DNA from: Zymoseptoria tritici IPO323
Taxonomy: Eukaryota; Ascomycota; Dothideomycetes; Mycosphaerellales; Mycosphaerellaceae
NCBI RefSeq assembly: GCF_000219625.1
Contig: NC_018215.1
Span: 186,001-250,000, forward strand
Length of the DNA stretch: 64,000 nt
Reading direction: 5' to 3'
The notes below the pieces were generated by a model that worked only from the letters and a program-made list of their open reading frames with translations, had not been told where the DNA came from and ran no database searches. Both the position numbers and the translations under genes were made by a program. Positions 33,224 through 44,400 of this stretch are shown piece by piece. The first letter of the stretch is position 1. Every line of letters starts with the position of its first letter.

Positions 33224-36200
33224 TATCTACCGTCTTCTACAGTTTGTTCACTTGCTAATTCGTTTCTATAGTGTTCGAAATTGCCGTCTTTTCTCTAAAC
33301 GATAGGGTAAGGTTGCTATATTAAAGTTCGACCCTTCGAAAACTCAAAAAGGACGTTGCCCTAAGCGACCAGTCTTTCTGTTGTCTAGTCGCTGCCGAAC
33401 AAGGAAAGCCGCGAACCCGGAAGACCACCTTCGGAACGTCTAGACATTTGATCTGCACTTATTCTCCATCCTTTCGCCGTCCGGCCTTGGGGATGCTTAA
33501 AACAAGCCGAACGTAAGGCGTTAAGCTCGGTTTTCGAATCTTTAAGCACCGTTTCTAGAAAGGCACAGACAACCGCTACCCCCGTTACTTCTACTCGTAC
33601 GTACATACACCGGGGTCTTACTGTGTTTACTTATAGCTTTAAACGATACCGTCTTCCTTCTGGCATGCGCATAGTTGTATAAGAGGCCTGTGTTAATTAA
33701 TCTTGCTATTTGTACCCTTTAGAGCTCGGTTTTCGAAACTTCGTGCACAGGTTTAGCAATAACTACACGAGCAATGCCTGTGACGTTTTTGCTTATCTAT
33801 ATGCACGTCAAATACTTGCCCTCAGCGTACTTAAAGCCCGAGAGAAGGTCGTAGCAAAAGCTCGGTCTCGAGAACTTAAAAGACGTCCCTTGCATCGACG
33901 ACTTTGCTAATACTCCCTGTAAATTTTATACTACCTTAACACAACCTCTTCTTGCTTTAAGCACAAGACTAGCTTAAAGCGAGAAGATTCTTGCCTAGAC
34001 AGGTGCTGTAGGCGAACTCCCCGAGCCATTACAAATCCGGCATTGTATTAGTACGAGATGAACGGATCAGGGATCGCCGCCAACGCAAGAGATGGAGTGA
34101 AGCCTGAGAGAAGAGTAGGAGAAGAATACAGGATACCCAGCAGAGTGGCGAAGGACGCGTGCGAACTGCCTCTGTTACCTCTTGTCCCGACGATTCCGAC
34201 ACAGCTAACACGTCGCACCGGTGCTAAAGGACGACCATCTCCACTTGCTGAAGCTGTCGAATTCGACATCGACTGGACAATCTCAAGACACATACGCTCT
34301 GCTATCTCAATGCCGACCTTTGCTCAAATCCTCTACTTCCAAAGGACTCGGCCTGTCCTCTTCACGACTCGCACGGAGCGTCAACATGCTAGCATGCTCC
34401 AATGCACTCACGATAAAGGCTTCAATGCGATGCATCACCGAGGGTGGAGTTTGACTCTGCTCTGGAAAGGCTACGGAGTCCCGTTTGTGGCGCTGCACGT
34501 CAGGTGGGTTGAGAGATCGACGTAGAGTCGGGAGCGAGTCGCGCATAAGGCTATCAAGTCACATTTCTCTCGCAGATCCTACGAGCCAAGGAAAGTCATC
34601 CGACTATCCACCGCACCCGCGCCGGACTGTCAACCGCGCCTTCAAGAGTCTGGATGAGGTGGTCTGATCGAGGGCATATCTGGGAAGAATGTCGAGAGCG
34701 ATGGTCTTCCGGCTAACCTCTCGCATCACTCTGACAAATCGCCACGTACACTGGAGAGATCTTGACACGGCGTGCGATGAGATCCAGCCGGTCGCCGAGA
34801 TGCCATCATCAGCAGTATCCCAAACACTCCTTTGACACAGCGACCAGCATGGAGTTCTATCTGCGTTCACCACCGCCACCTCTCCCACTCTTGCGCGGCA
34901 AGGCAGCCATAGCTAGTCTCCCGAGACTCGCATCTTTTGCTTTAACCTGCTCTCTCACGCGGATCGTTCTCATTGTCGCCTTGCCAGGATGCCCAGCGCG
35001 GTTGAGTTTGGAATTTGACGAGAACCTCCACTCCTTTTGCGCCTTCTCGACACTCGTCGATCGTGGAGCAAGCTGTTTACATGTCAAGCGCCTCGCGGGA
35101 CAGTTCGAAGCCGTGCAAGTCACCTTGGCTACCACCTACCTCCACTACGCCGGCAGTCGCAATCATCTCCAGTCCGTCCCTTACGCTGTTCTGTCTTCGC
35201 ACACCATCTTTCGGCACTTCCATCTCGACCTGTCTGATCCTGGAGGTTCCGCCACGCTTACCGGCATAGCTCTGATGTTGACGTTCGTCTTACATACCGC
35301 TAATTCCACTAGCGAGATGTGCGTCTCCTCATCGGAAGCGATTTGACACGCGTCCCTCTCGACTCTCGTTCGACGCCCTCAATGTTGCTGAAGCTTCGGG
35401 TACTGAGAATGGCAAGCCATCGGTGGATCATCTTTTCATCCTACTCGCATCAGCCGATCTCCTCAGCATCTCCTCATCGGCGAGCAGTCTCGATCTCCCA
35501 GCATACCGGCGGGACCTTGATCTTCACGAGCCTCATTTGCGACAGCTCTACACTGAATTTACCAGATAGGGAACGTCAACCGCAGCGACGCCCCTCGTTA
35601 CCATCCTAGGCCAAGCAGTGACTGTCCAGAACATCAAGACCGGCATCCACGCCGTGGCCTTGCCATCATCGCGTATCTAGATCACTAGCAACATGCATCT
35701 CATTCTCAGCCAAAGGCCGCGCAAGGGACACAACAATCGGCCCTTGCAGGGCGTCGTCCCACCGCTGCACGATATCTCACATCTCAAGCCACCTTAGTCG
35801 ATCGGCATACCCTTCGACAAGCACTTCCAAGTTCTCGCCATTAACCTCTGGGAACCTAGCACCGCAGCACAAAGGCGTCGTCAAGCCTCTTCGCGGAAGC
35901 GTCAGCTCAATTTCGCCATGCCCGGATTGCCGGATCGTCTGCCTTCATGGTCATCGACTTTTCCTGCCACTTCCTTCTGGTCATCGACTATTCCTGCCAC
36001 TTCCTTCCTCCCAGAGCTGATACCGCCCAAAGTCGCACGGCGTATTCGCCTGTGAGAGACGCGAGACCTTTCAGCTTCGCCTGCAAGTGCGGCGATCGCG
36101 CTCCTCAGCATCCGCACTCAACCCAGATGCTGACTTAACCAACTTCTCAGGCTCCGACCTTGCCGAGAACATTACCCGCTGGCTCTTCCGACTTCACCTT

Positions 36201-36576
36201 TCCAATCTTGAGTTGCCGGTTCGTTTTAACAATCCCTAATCAATTCGAGCTGGTTCTCTGGTATGGTCGTGCCGGTCAGACTATTAAACGCCTTTCCGCT
36301 CCACCTCGGAACTTGCAGCAAACCCTGGCACCAATCTCATGAGATTCCATGTCGACGGGCACACCACAGCAGCATTCAATTATATGGAAGCTACGGGCAT
36401 TGCATCTGATCTCTCTCCTTGAGCTGATGTCCTCAAGGTGGAAAGGTCCATGCGCAAGATCTTCCGAGAGCTCGCCACCACCCCAAACTCATGGCGTGTC
36501 CTGCCAAACTCTCAATAGCGGTCTGGAGGTAAACGTCGACCACAATCTCACGAGAAAATGTTCAGTCAGGGATCAG
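33224..36576. other. Gene-poor stretch with decayed sequence
   Basis: 33.2-34.0 kb is TA-leaning with repeat phrases; 34.0-36.5 kb is GC-balanced with no supported gene. A plus frame at 34762-35346 is open for 194 codons but has no recognisable motif and competes with the opposite strand. Confidence 0.4.
35949..36008. repeat. 30-bp tandem duplication
   Basis: Two 30-bp units (35949-35978 and 35979-36008) built on GGTCATCGACT.TTCCTGCC, almost identical. Confidence 0.9.
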
Positions 36577-36720
36577 CAGTCCAGACCGAGTACAGCAGCG
36601 ACCGAGACGCAAAACTCCCACACCGACCGAACCGACCATACTCCTCCCTCGACCCTCGTGATGATGTCTCCGCCCCTCTAACACTACCAGCGAATGAGAA
36701 ACGCCGCCGACAAGTCTCCT
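36577..36720 (+). repeat. Dispersed repeat copy B (partner at 29880-30119)
   Basis: Begins CAGTCCAGACCGA, has TCCCACACCGACCGAAC, and ends in ACGCCGCCGACAAGTCTCC. After an in-frame TAA it reads HYQRMRNAADKSPAANLQ, then NALRAQLQRINLWRLEARF and LQSAAGDRLSKYEAWAA (to about 36860), so the ancestral repeat encoded protein. Confidence 0.75.
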
Positions 36721-37374
36721 GCTGCCAACCTCCAATCGTCTTCCAACGCTCTCCGCGCCCAGCTACAGAGGATCAACCTCTGGCGCCTAGAGGCTCGATT
36801 TACCGTCCAACTGCAGAGCGCAGCTGGAGATCGACTCTCCAAATACGAAGCCTGGGCGGCTGTGGGCATCACCCCGACGCTGGCAAGAAGAACGGCAGCA
36901 TCCTGTCGAGTGCGAACGCGGTGAGGGTGGAGCACGCGGCGTACGTGCGGGATCTCTTTGGCCCTGGGCTTGCACGCTTTGCACATGTGGGACATCCGCC
37001 TGGAATTCATCTCCGGCTGCACAGGAGATCTGCCCGGGTCGCAATGCCAGATTCGCATGAACGAGACCAGTATTCCGGCCAAGACTTGATGCAGTCGGGA
37101 GGCCGCCGCATTCTGTCCGGGGACTGAACTGTCTTCGCTCCGGACTTCGACGTCGAGGATTGACTCTCATTATCATCGCTCTCCCCTCTGCGAGTGGATT
37201 CGCATGCATAGTGGCCAGATACCCTCGCGTGATTTGCATCGATCGTTATGGTCTCTCCACCTCCGAGTTCCGACTAGCATGCTTGGTCTTGCCTCCCCTT
37301 GCACCCAATTGATGGTCATCGAGGCTGGCGCAAAATTCAGAAGCGTATCGAGCCAGTCTTCCTTTGTATGGCCT

Positions 37375-37435
37375 GCCGCCTGCTGCCTTCAGCATGCATT
37401 CGCTCGTCTGTTCATCTTTAGCTTATAACTTGCTG
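37375..37435 (+). repeat. Dispersed repeat copy D (partner at 28361-28425)
   Basis: Same block as copy C with several C/T and A/G differences. Lies about 0.7 kb after copy B, whereas copy C lies 1.5 kb before copy A. Confidence 0.7.
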
Positions 37436-37456
37436 GTCCCTGTCCACCGTCCTGCC

Positions 37457-37563
37457 ACCGTCCTCCGCTCTGCCTACTCCGAATTCCGGATCAACGCCCT
37501 CGCCTCTATCAACCCCCTCCGCCCTGTCACCGCCCTTCGCTCTGCCTACTCCGAACTCCCGGC
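37457..37563. repeat. Two-copy direct repeat with 70-bp spacing
   Basis: CCGCTCTGCCTACTCCGAA and its near match TCGCTCTGCCTACTCCGAA, each preceded by CACCG.CCT, lie about 70 bp apart. Confidence 0.75.
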
Positions 37564-38456
37564 CGAGTGTCGACACAAGGACATCGCAGCGCTGACGATA
37601 TCCGCGATTGCCTGTCCCTGCGCAAGCAATGACACATCATCCACGGCATAATGAGGCCTCGAATGGTGTCCTCTTCGCTGCCGGCGATTGCACGAGAGCC
37701 GACTGCTGGCGCTTGCTTCACCGCAGTTATCGCTCCAGTGATTACCTTAGCCGTTAACGCAATATCTTATCTAACTACTCACTACTGGCTTGCAGAACGT
37801 CAAATAGCCTTCACTCACATTGAAGGCACCCTGATTGAACTGACTTGCCTTGACGGGCTGACTTTGTTGACTTGCGGTGAAGTCAAATGTCACGCTACCT
37901 GCCCGTTGCCTCGGACACTCTCTCCTGTACCATTATCTGGAGTTGCCCACGTTAGGCTGCCGGGCTGCCCGAGGGGAGGGAAGGAGATGCAGCCATCATT
38001 CACCGGATCGCCTACAAGCTTACCATCATGAAATCCCTCGTGGTGGATGCCGCCTGCCTGTGCGGTCCAGCCAGAGCGCGCATGGTGTTGGTGTAGGCGA
38101 CCGGTAGCGAGACCTCAACAGTAAGAAGGACCGAAGGAAGCGATTGATAAGCAGGAGGATGAGATTTGTTCGATGGACCTAGTTGCCATGATAACTCCTC
38201 CAACCCTGAGAGCGCGAACTGGACCCATGATATCGAGCTGCTACATAGTCTTCCAAGTCACAGTTTTAGCCATGCTGATGCATTCTCTTCCACTGACACT
38301 CCCGACGAATTCTGTCAATCATCCCGTCAACTCCCGTGAACTTCTCCGCCCGTCCCTGCATATCGTTGCTAGCCTAGCAACCAAAGTTCGTAAAAACAGC
38401 AAACGGTGCGCGCTGTTGTTGTTTTTCTTCTTGAAGCTTCCACATCTTAACAAGAA

Positions 38457-38912
38457 ATGACAGCGACGCTCGTTTGGATGACATTGAAAAGCGCCGATGC
38501 TGGGGAAGAATGCCAAGTGCAAATAAAAGTCGAAGGGCAATATTCGCGGCGGCAATGCTGGCTCTGGCTTCGTGCTTCCTACAAGCCGAGCGTGGAGGAT
38601 ATAGGGAAGCTGGAAGCTGTCGCATCCTCTGCTCTCCGCGATAATGTGCTTGTTGCTGTCGCGCTGCCGCTTCGCCGCAATTTGGAATCCCAATGCTTCA
38701 CGGCCGAACTCCTGTCCTTTCCTTCGACTCCTGCTTTTTGCCCGCAACCCGAGCTTATCCTCTATGCCAACTTCCTCGGTATCCTTCGATGTCTCCCTCC
38801 TATTCTTAATCCAAGCCTAAAGGCGATCCTTGCTGTGTTATTAAGCTGCTGTTGTACCGATTCCTGTCGTCGCCGGTATTTGGATCGATGCGGGCGTGTT
38901 GCTCTCCTTTGA
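38457..38912 (+). CDS. Hypothetical ORF (151 aa)
   Basis: True ATG at 38457. The first half is protein-like (TATLVWMTLKSADAGEECQ, WLWLRASYKPSVEDIGKLE) and the second half becomes leucine/cysteine rich. The opposite strand is also open over most of this span, which weakens the call. No family recognised. Confidence 0.3.
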   Translation: MTATLVWMTLKSADAGEECQVQIKVEGQYSRRQCWLWLRASYKPSVEDIGKLEAVASSALRDNVLVAVALPLRRNLESQCFTAELLSFPSTPAFCPQPELILYANFLGILRCLPPILNPSLKAILAVLLSCCCTDSCRRRYLDRCGRVALL

Positions 38913-38919
38913 ACAGGTA

Positions 38920-39420
38920 AAGTCCAGTGCTCTGCTTGTTCCGTTGTTCGGTCGAAGTCGCTGCGTCGGCTCTGTTTGAGGAAGTGAAGTTTATTCCCTT
39001 GGCTTCTTCGTCTTCTTCGGGTATTGTCGGAGTGTTATGTTTGAGGTGGTTAAGCTCATCGCTTTTCATGCTCCGTCTTTCTAGGTTCCGTTTGAGGCCG
39101 TGATGCCTGTGGTATTGCCCTTATGTCGTCTATCTGGTCGGGCTGATGCCGTCTTTATTCTGTTCGAAGAAGTAAAGTCCACTGCCGTCCGTCTGCTTCG
39201 GGTATTGTCGGTTGTTAGCTGTGTTTAAGGGAGTGAATTTGTTTAAGGTTCTTCTTAGTTGAGGAAGTGAAGTCCATTGCCTTTACTTCTCCCGTCTTCT
39301 TCGTCGACCGAAGTCGCTCTGTCGGCGGTGTTTGTGGAGATAAAGTTGACTGCTACTACTTCTTTTGTTTGCATCGGATGTTGTCGGAGTGTGCACTGCG
39401 TTTTCGTGAAGTCGGAGTCG
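38920..39420 (-). repeat. Decayed tandem repeats that once encoded a repetitive peptide
   Basis: Plus-strand phrases GAAGTGAAGTCCA.TGCC (38981, 39169, 39265, 39336 approximately), GGGTATTGTCGG (39016, 39196) and CGAAGTCGCT.TGTCGG (38953, 39308) recur in order. On the minus strand the best-kept part reads NTPTIPEEDEEAKGINFTSS then NRADAATSTEQRN, with weaker matches in the other units. Confidence 0.55.
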
Positions 39421-39602
39421 TCCATCTCCTTCGTCTTCCTTAGATCATCTCGTTTGGCAGAGTTTTTTTAAGGATGTCGCTTGCCCATGCGGACTATCGC
39501 AGTAGCACGATCCCTTCGTGGTCCGAAAAGAGCTCGTTATTTAGTCTTTTTGGCCAGGCTCCGTCGAGGTAGGCGGAAGGCCACGTGTTCCCCGCAGCCG
39601 AG

Positions 39603-41410
39603 ATGTATAGGGTAATAGCTAGTCGCGTTACTAGGGAATAAATTATTAATATATTTTAAGGTATTTAAAGTTTTTACTTAGAGAGAGATAATATCTATAA
39701 CATGTTAGACTATATATATAGAATATAGGTACTAGTGCCTTATATCCCGGTCCTAGATATTATATAGCTAGTTACGTTATCCTAAAATAAGTTTTTAATG
39801 TAATTTAAGTATTTTATGTTTTTTATTAAAAGGAGATAATATCTATAACATGTTAGACTATATATTTAGTATCTAGGTATCTGCGCCCTAGATCCCGGTC
39901 TTAGATATTATATAAGTAGCCGCGTTACTAGGGAATAAGTAAATAACATAATTTAAGTATTTTACGTTTTTTGTTTTAAGGGAATAACATCTATAACATG
40001 TTAAACTATTTATATAACATCTAGAGACTAAGGCCTTAGATCCCGGTCTTAGATGTTATATAAGTAGTCGCGTTATCCTAAAATAAAGACTTTACGTAAT
40101 TTAAGTATTTTACGTTTTGCGTTTAAAGGGGACAACATCTATAACATATTAGACTATTTATATAACATCTACCTACTTACGCTTTAGATCCCGGTCTTAG
40201 ATGTTATATAAGTAGCCGCATTATAAAGACATTAATAATTTATATAATTTAAGTATTTTACATTTTTTACTTTATAGGGATAACATCTATAGTATATTAG
40301 ACTATTTATATAATATCTAGGTACTAGGAACTAAGAAACTAGTCTTAGATGTTATATAGCTAGTAGCGTTATCCTAAGATTAACAATTTACGTAATTTAA
40401 GCATTTTACGTATTAAGCTAGAATAAGATAATATCTATAACATCTAAGACTATATGTATAACATCTAGACCCTAGAGCCGTAGATCCTAGTCTTAGATGT
40501 TATATAAGTAGCCGCGTTATCCTAAAATAAATAATTTACGTAATTTAAGTATATTACGTTTTTAGTCTAAAGATAACTACATTTATAACATCTAAGACTA
40601 TATATATAATATCTAGGTACTAAGGCTTTAGATCCTAGTCTTAGATATTATATAAGTAGTCGCGTTATTAAGAATTTAAGAATTTACGTAATTTAAGTAT
40701 TTTTTATTTTTTGTTTAAGGACGACTATATCTATAATATATTAGACTATATATATAGTATCTAGGAACTAAGGCCTTAGATCCTAGCCTTAGATATTATA
40801 TAGCTAGCTACGTTATAAAGGAATTAATTTCTAGTATAATTTAAGTATTTTACGTTTTTAGCTAGAATAAGACAACATCTATAACATCTAAGACTATATA
40901 TATAATATCTACGTACTAACGCTCTAAATCCCGGTCTTAGATGTTAATAGCTAGCCGGGTTATTTAGAAATTATTAATTTACGTAATTTAAGCATTTTAT
41001 ATTTTAAGGCTAAAGACAACTATATCTATAATATGTTAGACTATATATATATTATCTAGGTACTAAACCCCTAGATACCGGTCTTAGATGTTATATAGCT
41101 AGTCGCGTTATTTAGAAATTAATAATTTACGTAATTAAAGTATTTTTTGTTTTTAAGGCTAAAGATAGCTATATCTATAATATATTAGACTATATATATA
41201 ATATCTAGGTACTAAGGCCTTAGATTCCTATCTAAGATATTATATACCTAGTCGTACTTATTAAAATAAGGTAAGTTACGTAATTTAGGTATATTACGTT
41301 TCTAGTCTAAAGACAACTATATCTATAATATATTAGACTATATATATAATATAATAATTAAGACGCCGGTCTTAGATATTATATAGCTAGTCGCGTTATT
41401 ATAAGGCTAG
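39603..41410. repeat. 148-bp satellite array, about 12 copies, RIP-mutated
   Basis: The phrase TCTTAGATRTTATATA recurs at 39751, 39899, 40047, 40195, 40343, 40491, 40639, 40787, 40935, 41082, 41231 and 41370, that is every 148 bp apart from a few single-base shifts and a short last unit. Each unit also carries a G/C island such as AGCCGCGTTAT, a TACGTAATTTAAGTATTTTACG block and ATCTATAACAT.TTAGACTAT. Copies differ mostly by C/T and G/A. It starts abruptly at the composition boundary and ends at the Gypsy element. Confidence 0.92.
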
Positions 41411-41437
41411 TAAGGTTAATACTAATAATATACTACG

Positions 41438-44400
41438 GAAAGGGACTAATCTATAGAGCTAGCTCTAAACGCTTAGTTATTAGCTAAGGTTCCGTCTTAT
41501 ATCTCGAGTCCTTCCGACATACCTTAGATAGCTACCTATTGTTATACCCCTTTTCTTACTTACTAGTAGATAATATAAGACATACTCTACGCTTTATCCT
41601 ATTACCTATAGTAATATAGCGATAGTAATATCGTAAGGTATATATATAGTAACCCTCTAAAACTAACTACCGAGTATATAAATTAGAGTTTTTATAGGAC
41701 CCTAATATATATAAGAAAGAGTAGTAACGACATTACGATTAAGAGATAGTTATTATAGATTATTTAGGATTATTAAGAATATATAGATACTACGAATTAT
41801 GTTTATTACGGAGTTTAAGATCTAATAGCGTAGTTTATAGTACTAGTTTTAAGATTTAGCGATATACGATACTAGCGTCCTTTTAGCGTTCCTTTATTAC
41901 TATTTATAGCGATAGTTAGAATAGTATATAGAGTAAAGCTAGAATTAAGTTACTACGTTATTACTATTAAGCCTCCTTATTAGTTATATCTATATTAATC
42001 TTTTACGTCTTAATAATCCGCTCGTTTAGGCTTTACTAAACGTAGTTTATTAAACCCTCTATAAGCGCCGGTTACTTAGTCGCTATTAAAGACACCTCGT
42101 AAGTTAGCTTCTTCGTTATTAATTATACTATAGGTACCGAGTAAGAGAGACTTATAAACTATACCTCGGAAACTAGAGCGGGTAGTCTACCTATTATCTC
42201 TAGTAACACTGCCGCCTCTATATTTATTATCCTTTATATAAGTAAAGTCCCTAACGCTATAGCTACGAGCGATATTATAGCTAATACCTCTAATAGCCTT
42301 ATACGAAACTATTCTAACTTAGGATCCGATACTAGTCCTTTTACTAGCGCTAATTCTTCTACTATAGCTAGTAGCGGTCGTTATAGCCGCTCTACTAACT
42401 AAGGTTAAGTAGTTTACTAGTAATTAGGATACTAGGAGGTAGATAGTACTTATTTAAGAGATAGTAGTAGTCTACTAATATAAATAATAATTATATATAA
42501 TAGCTAGAGGATTTTAATATTATAATAGATAGTAAGGTAGTAGACTAGTTTAATATAGCGCTTAAGTAATTACTTAACGTACTAACGTAGGAATTAGTCG
42601 ATAAGGTTACTAGAGAATTCCTTAAGAAGTAGTAGACTAAGTTATCTACCGACCCTACTACTACTATTAAGTAGATTACGAATCTTATGTAGGGTAACGA
42701 TAAGTCGCTAAAGGACTATAGTAATAGAGCTAATATCCTCCTTTATATAGCTAGAGTTACCGACTTAACTAATAATATTAGCCCTAGATCCGGCGTCCTT
42801 AATATTATAATTATATACTTCTATAAGGGCCTTTATAATAGATGTCTAAGAGTGCTCGTTCTAAATAAGGTAGCTCCTATAACACTTTAGTCTATAGTCG
42901 TAAAGATCGAGGCTAGTTATCGCTAAATAGAAGTAAACGAGCGACTATAGCGTAAAGAGTAGACTTAGTAAGAGCGTAAACTACTATCTAAATATATAAC
43001 CCTTACTTAATAAGGTAGGCTAATCCTACTAGACCTCGAGCTCCGCATTATCTTAATTACTAATACTAGATTTAAGAAGTTATCGATAAAGACTATAGTA
43101 TATACGGAGTTATTAAAGATCCTTTAGTAATAGTAGTAGTAGTAGTTATAATATTACTTACTAACTCTACTACTACTACTAAGAGGGCAATCGCTATAGG
43201 ATAACTAGTAGTAACTATAAACTCTACCGCGTTAGACCTTACTATAGTAGTAGTAGTAGTAGTAACTATACTAGTCTCTATATATACTATCCGCTTCTTA
43301 GTAGTTCCGCTAATAGTCTATAAGCCGTTAAGGGTCCTTCTAAGGGAACTAATAACTACGCTAAGATCCTAGTACTAGCTAGCTACTCCCTCTATTTTAC
43401 TACGAAGTACTAAGAATAACGAAGAAGAAGCACCTCGACTATAATCTAACTACCTCTTTAATCCCTATTATTAATAGCTCCCTAATCTACCGCTATTTAT
43501 CTAATTCTCTATACTATATATATAGCTAGCGTAGTTATAAACTAAGAAACTATCTAAATAAGCTTATATAGCTATAGGAGTAGGAGTTTATATATAACCT
43601 TATAGAGGTATAGGCTAAAGAATATAGAGCCGACGTAGCTTCTAGACGCTTCGTTCTATTTAGTTAGCGCTAGCAAACTTAGTAATAAGGCTAGTAGCCG
43701 TAATAAGGATACCGCTTAAATACTCTACTAGCTACTATAATAAGTACGGGAGTATAGTAATCTTATTATTAACGCTAGGCCGGAGCGAACGTAATATATA
43801 TAGGAACGCCTTAATCTATACCGTAGTCTATTACCGAATACGAGCTTCTCGTAGACTTAAAGTTCTATACTACGCTAGCCTAAACCTTAAGCGTTAACTA
43901 ACTTAATACGAGTAATAGGGTTACTAAGCTTTATAAGGAAACTAAGGAAGAGCGAGAACTTAGCCGATAGCTCTACGGTAGTATGTTCGAGGAAGTAGAT
44001 GTTATAGATCTTATAGGCTATAAACGCGGTCGTAATAAGGATAATATTAGTAAGCGAGAACTAGTAGTAGCTACCTCTTAATACCTAGCGAGGCGTATCG
44101 AGTAGTAGCGTAAAGACTATAAATACTAAGAGGAACTAGATAAGGTAGTACGGAAGTACCGAACGGGAATAGAGAGACAATATACTCGTCGCTAGTAAAC
44201 TCTTTACGAGGAAGCGACGTATAAAGCTTAGTAGTCGCTAGTACGGCCGGTTAAGAAGACTAGTATACGTAAGTAGAAGGCTCTTAAGCCGATTAACGTA
44301 TTTATTAGAAAACTACTACTAGTAGTCTCGGACGTACTAGACGAGACCTATATTAAGGTCCCTATTACCTAGCTCGTATAATAGTTACGCTTCTTTAGAG

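Larger units (their letters stand above)
36721..38456. other. Gene-poor stretch with repeat fragments
   Basis: Contains the coding-like tail of copy B, the second copy of the dispersed repeat (37375-37435) and a 70-bp spaced duplication. No supported gene. Confidence 0.4.

Noticed and set aside
34762..35346. 194-codon plus-strand ORF in the gene-poor arm
   Set aside because: No motif, competing frames on both strands, low-complexity proline/leucine content.
39603..41410. Satellite array read as a CRISPR-like array
   Set aside because: Eukaryotic context, 148-bp units with no separate unique spacers, and whole units homologous.
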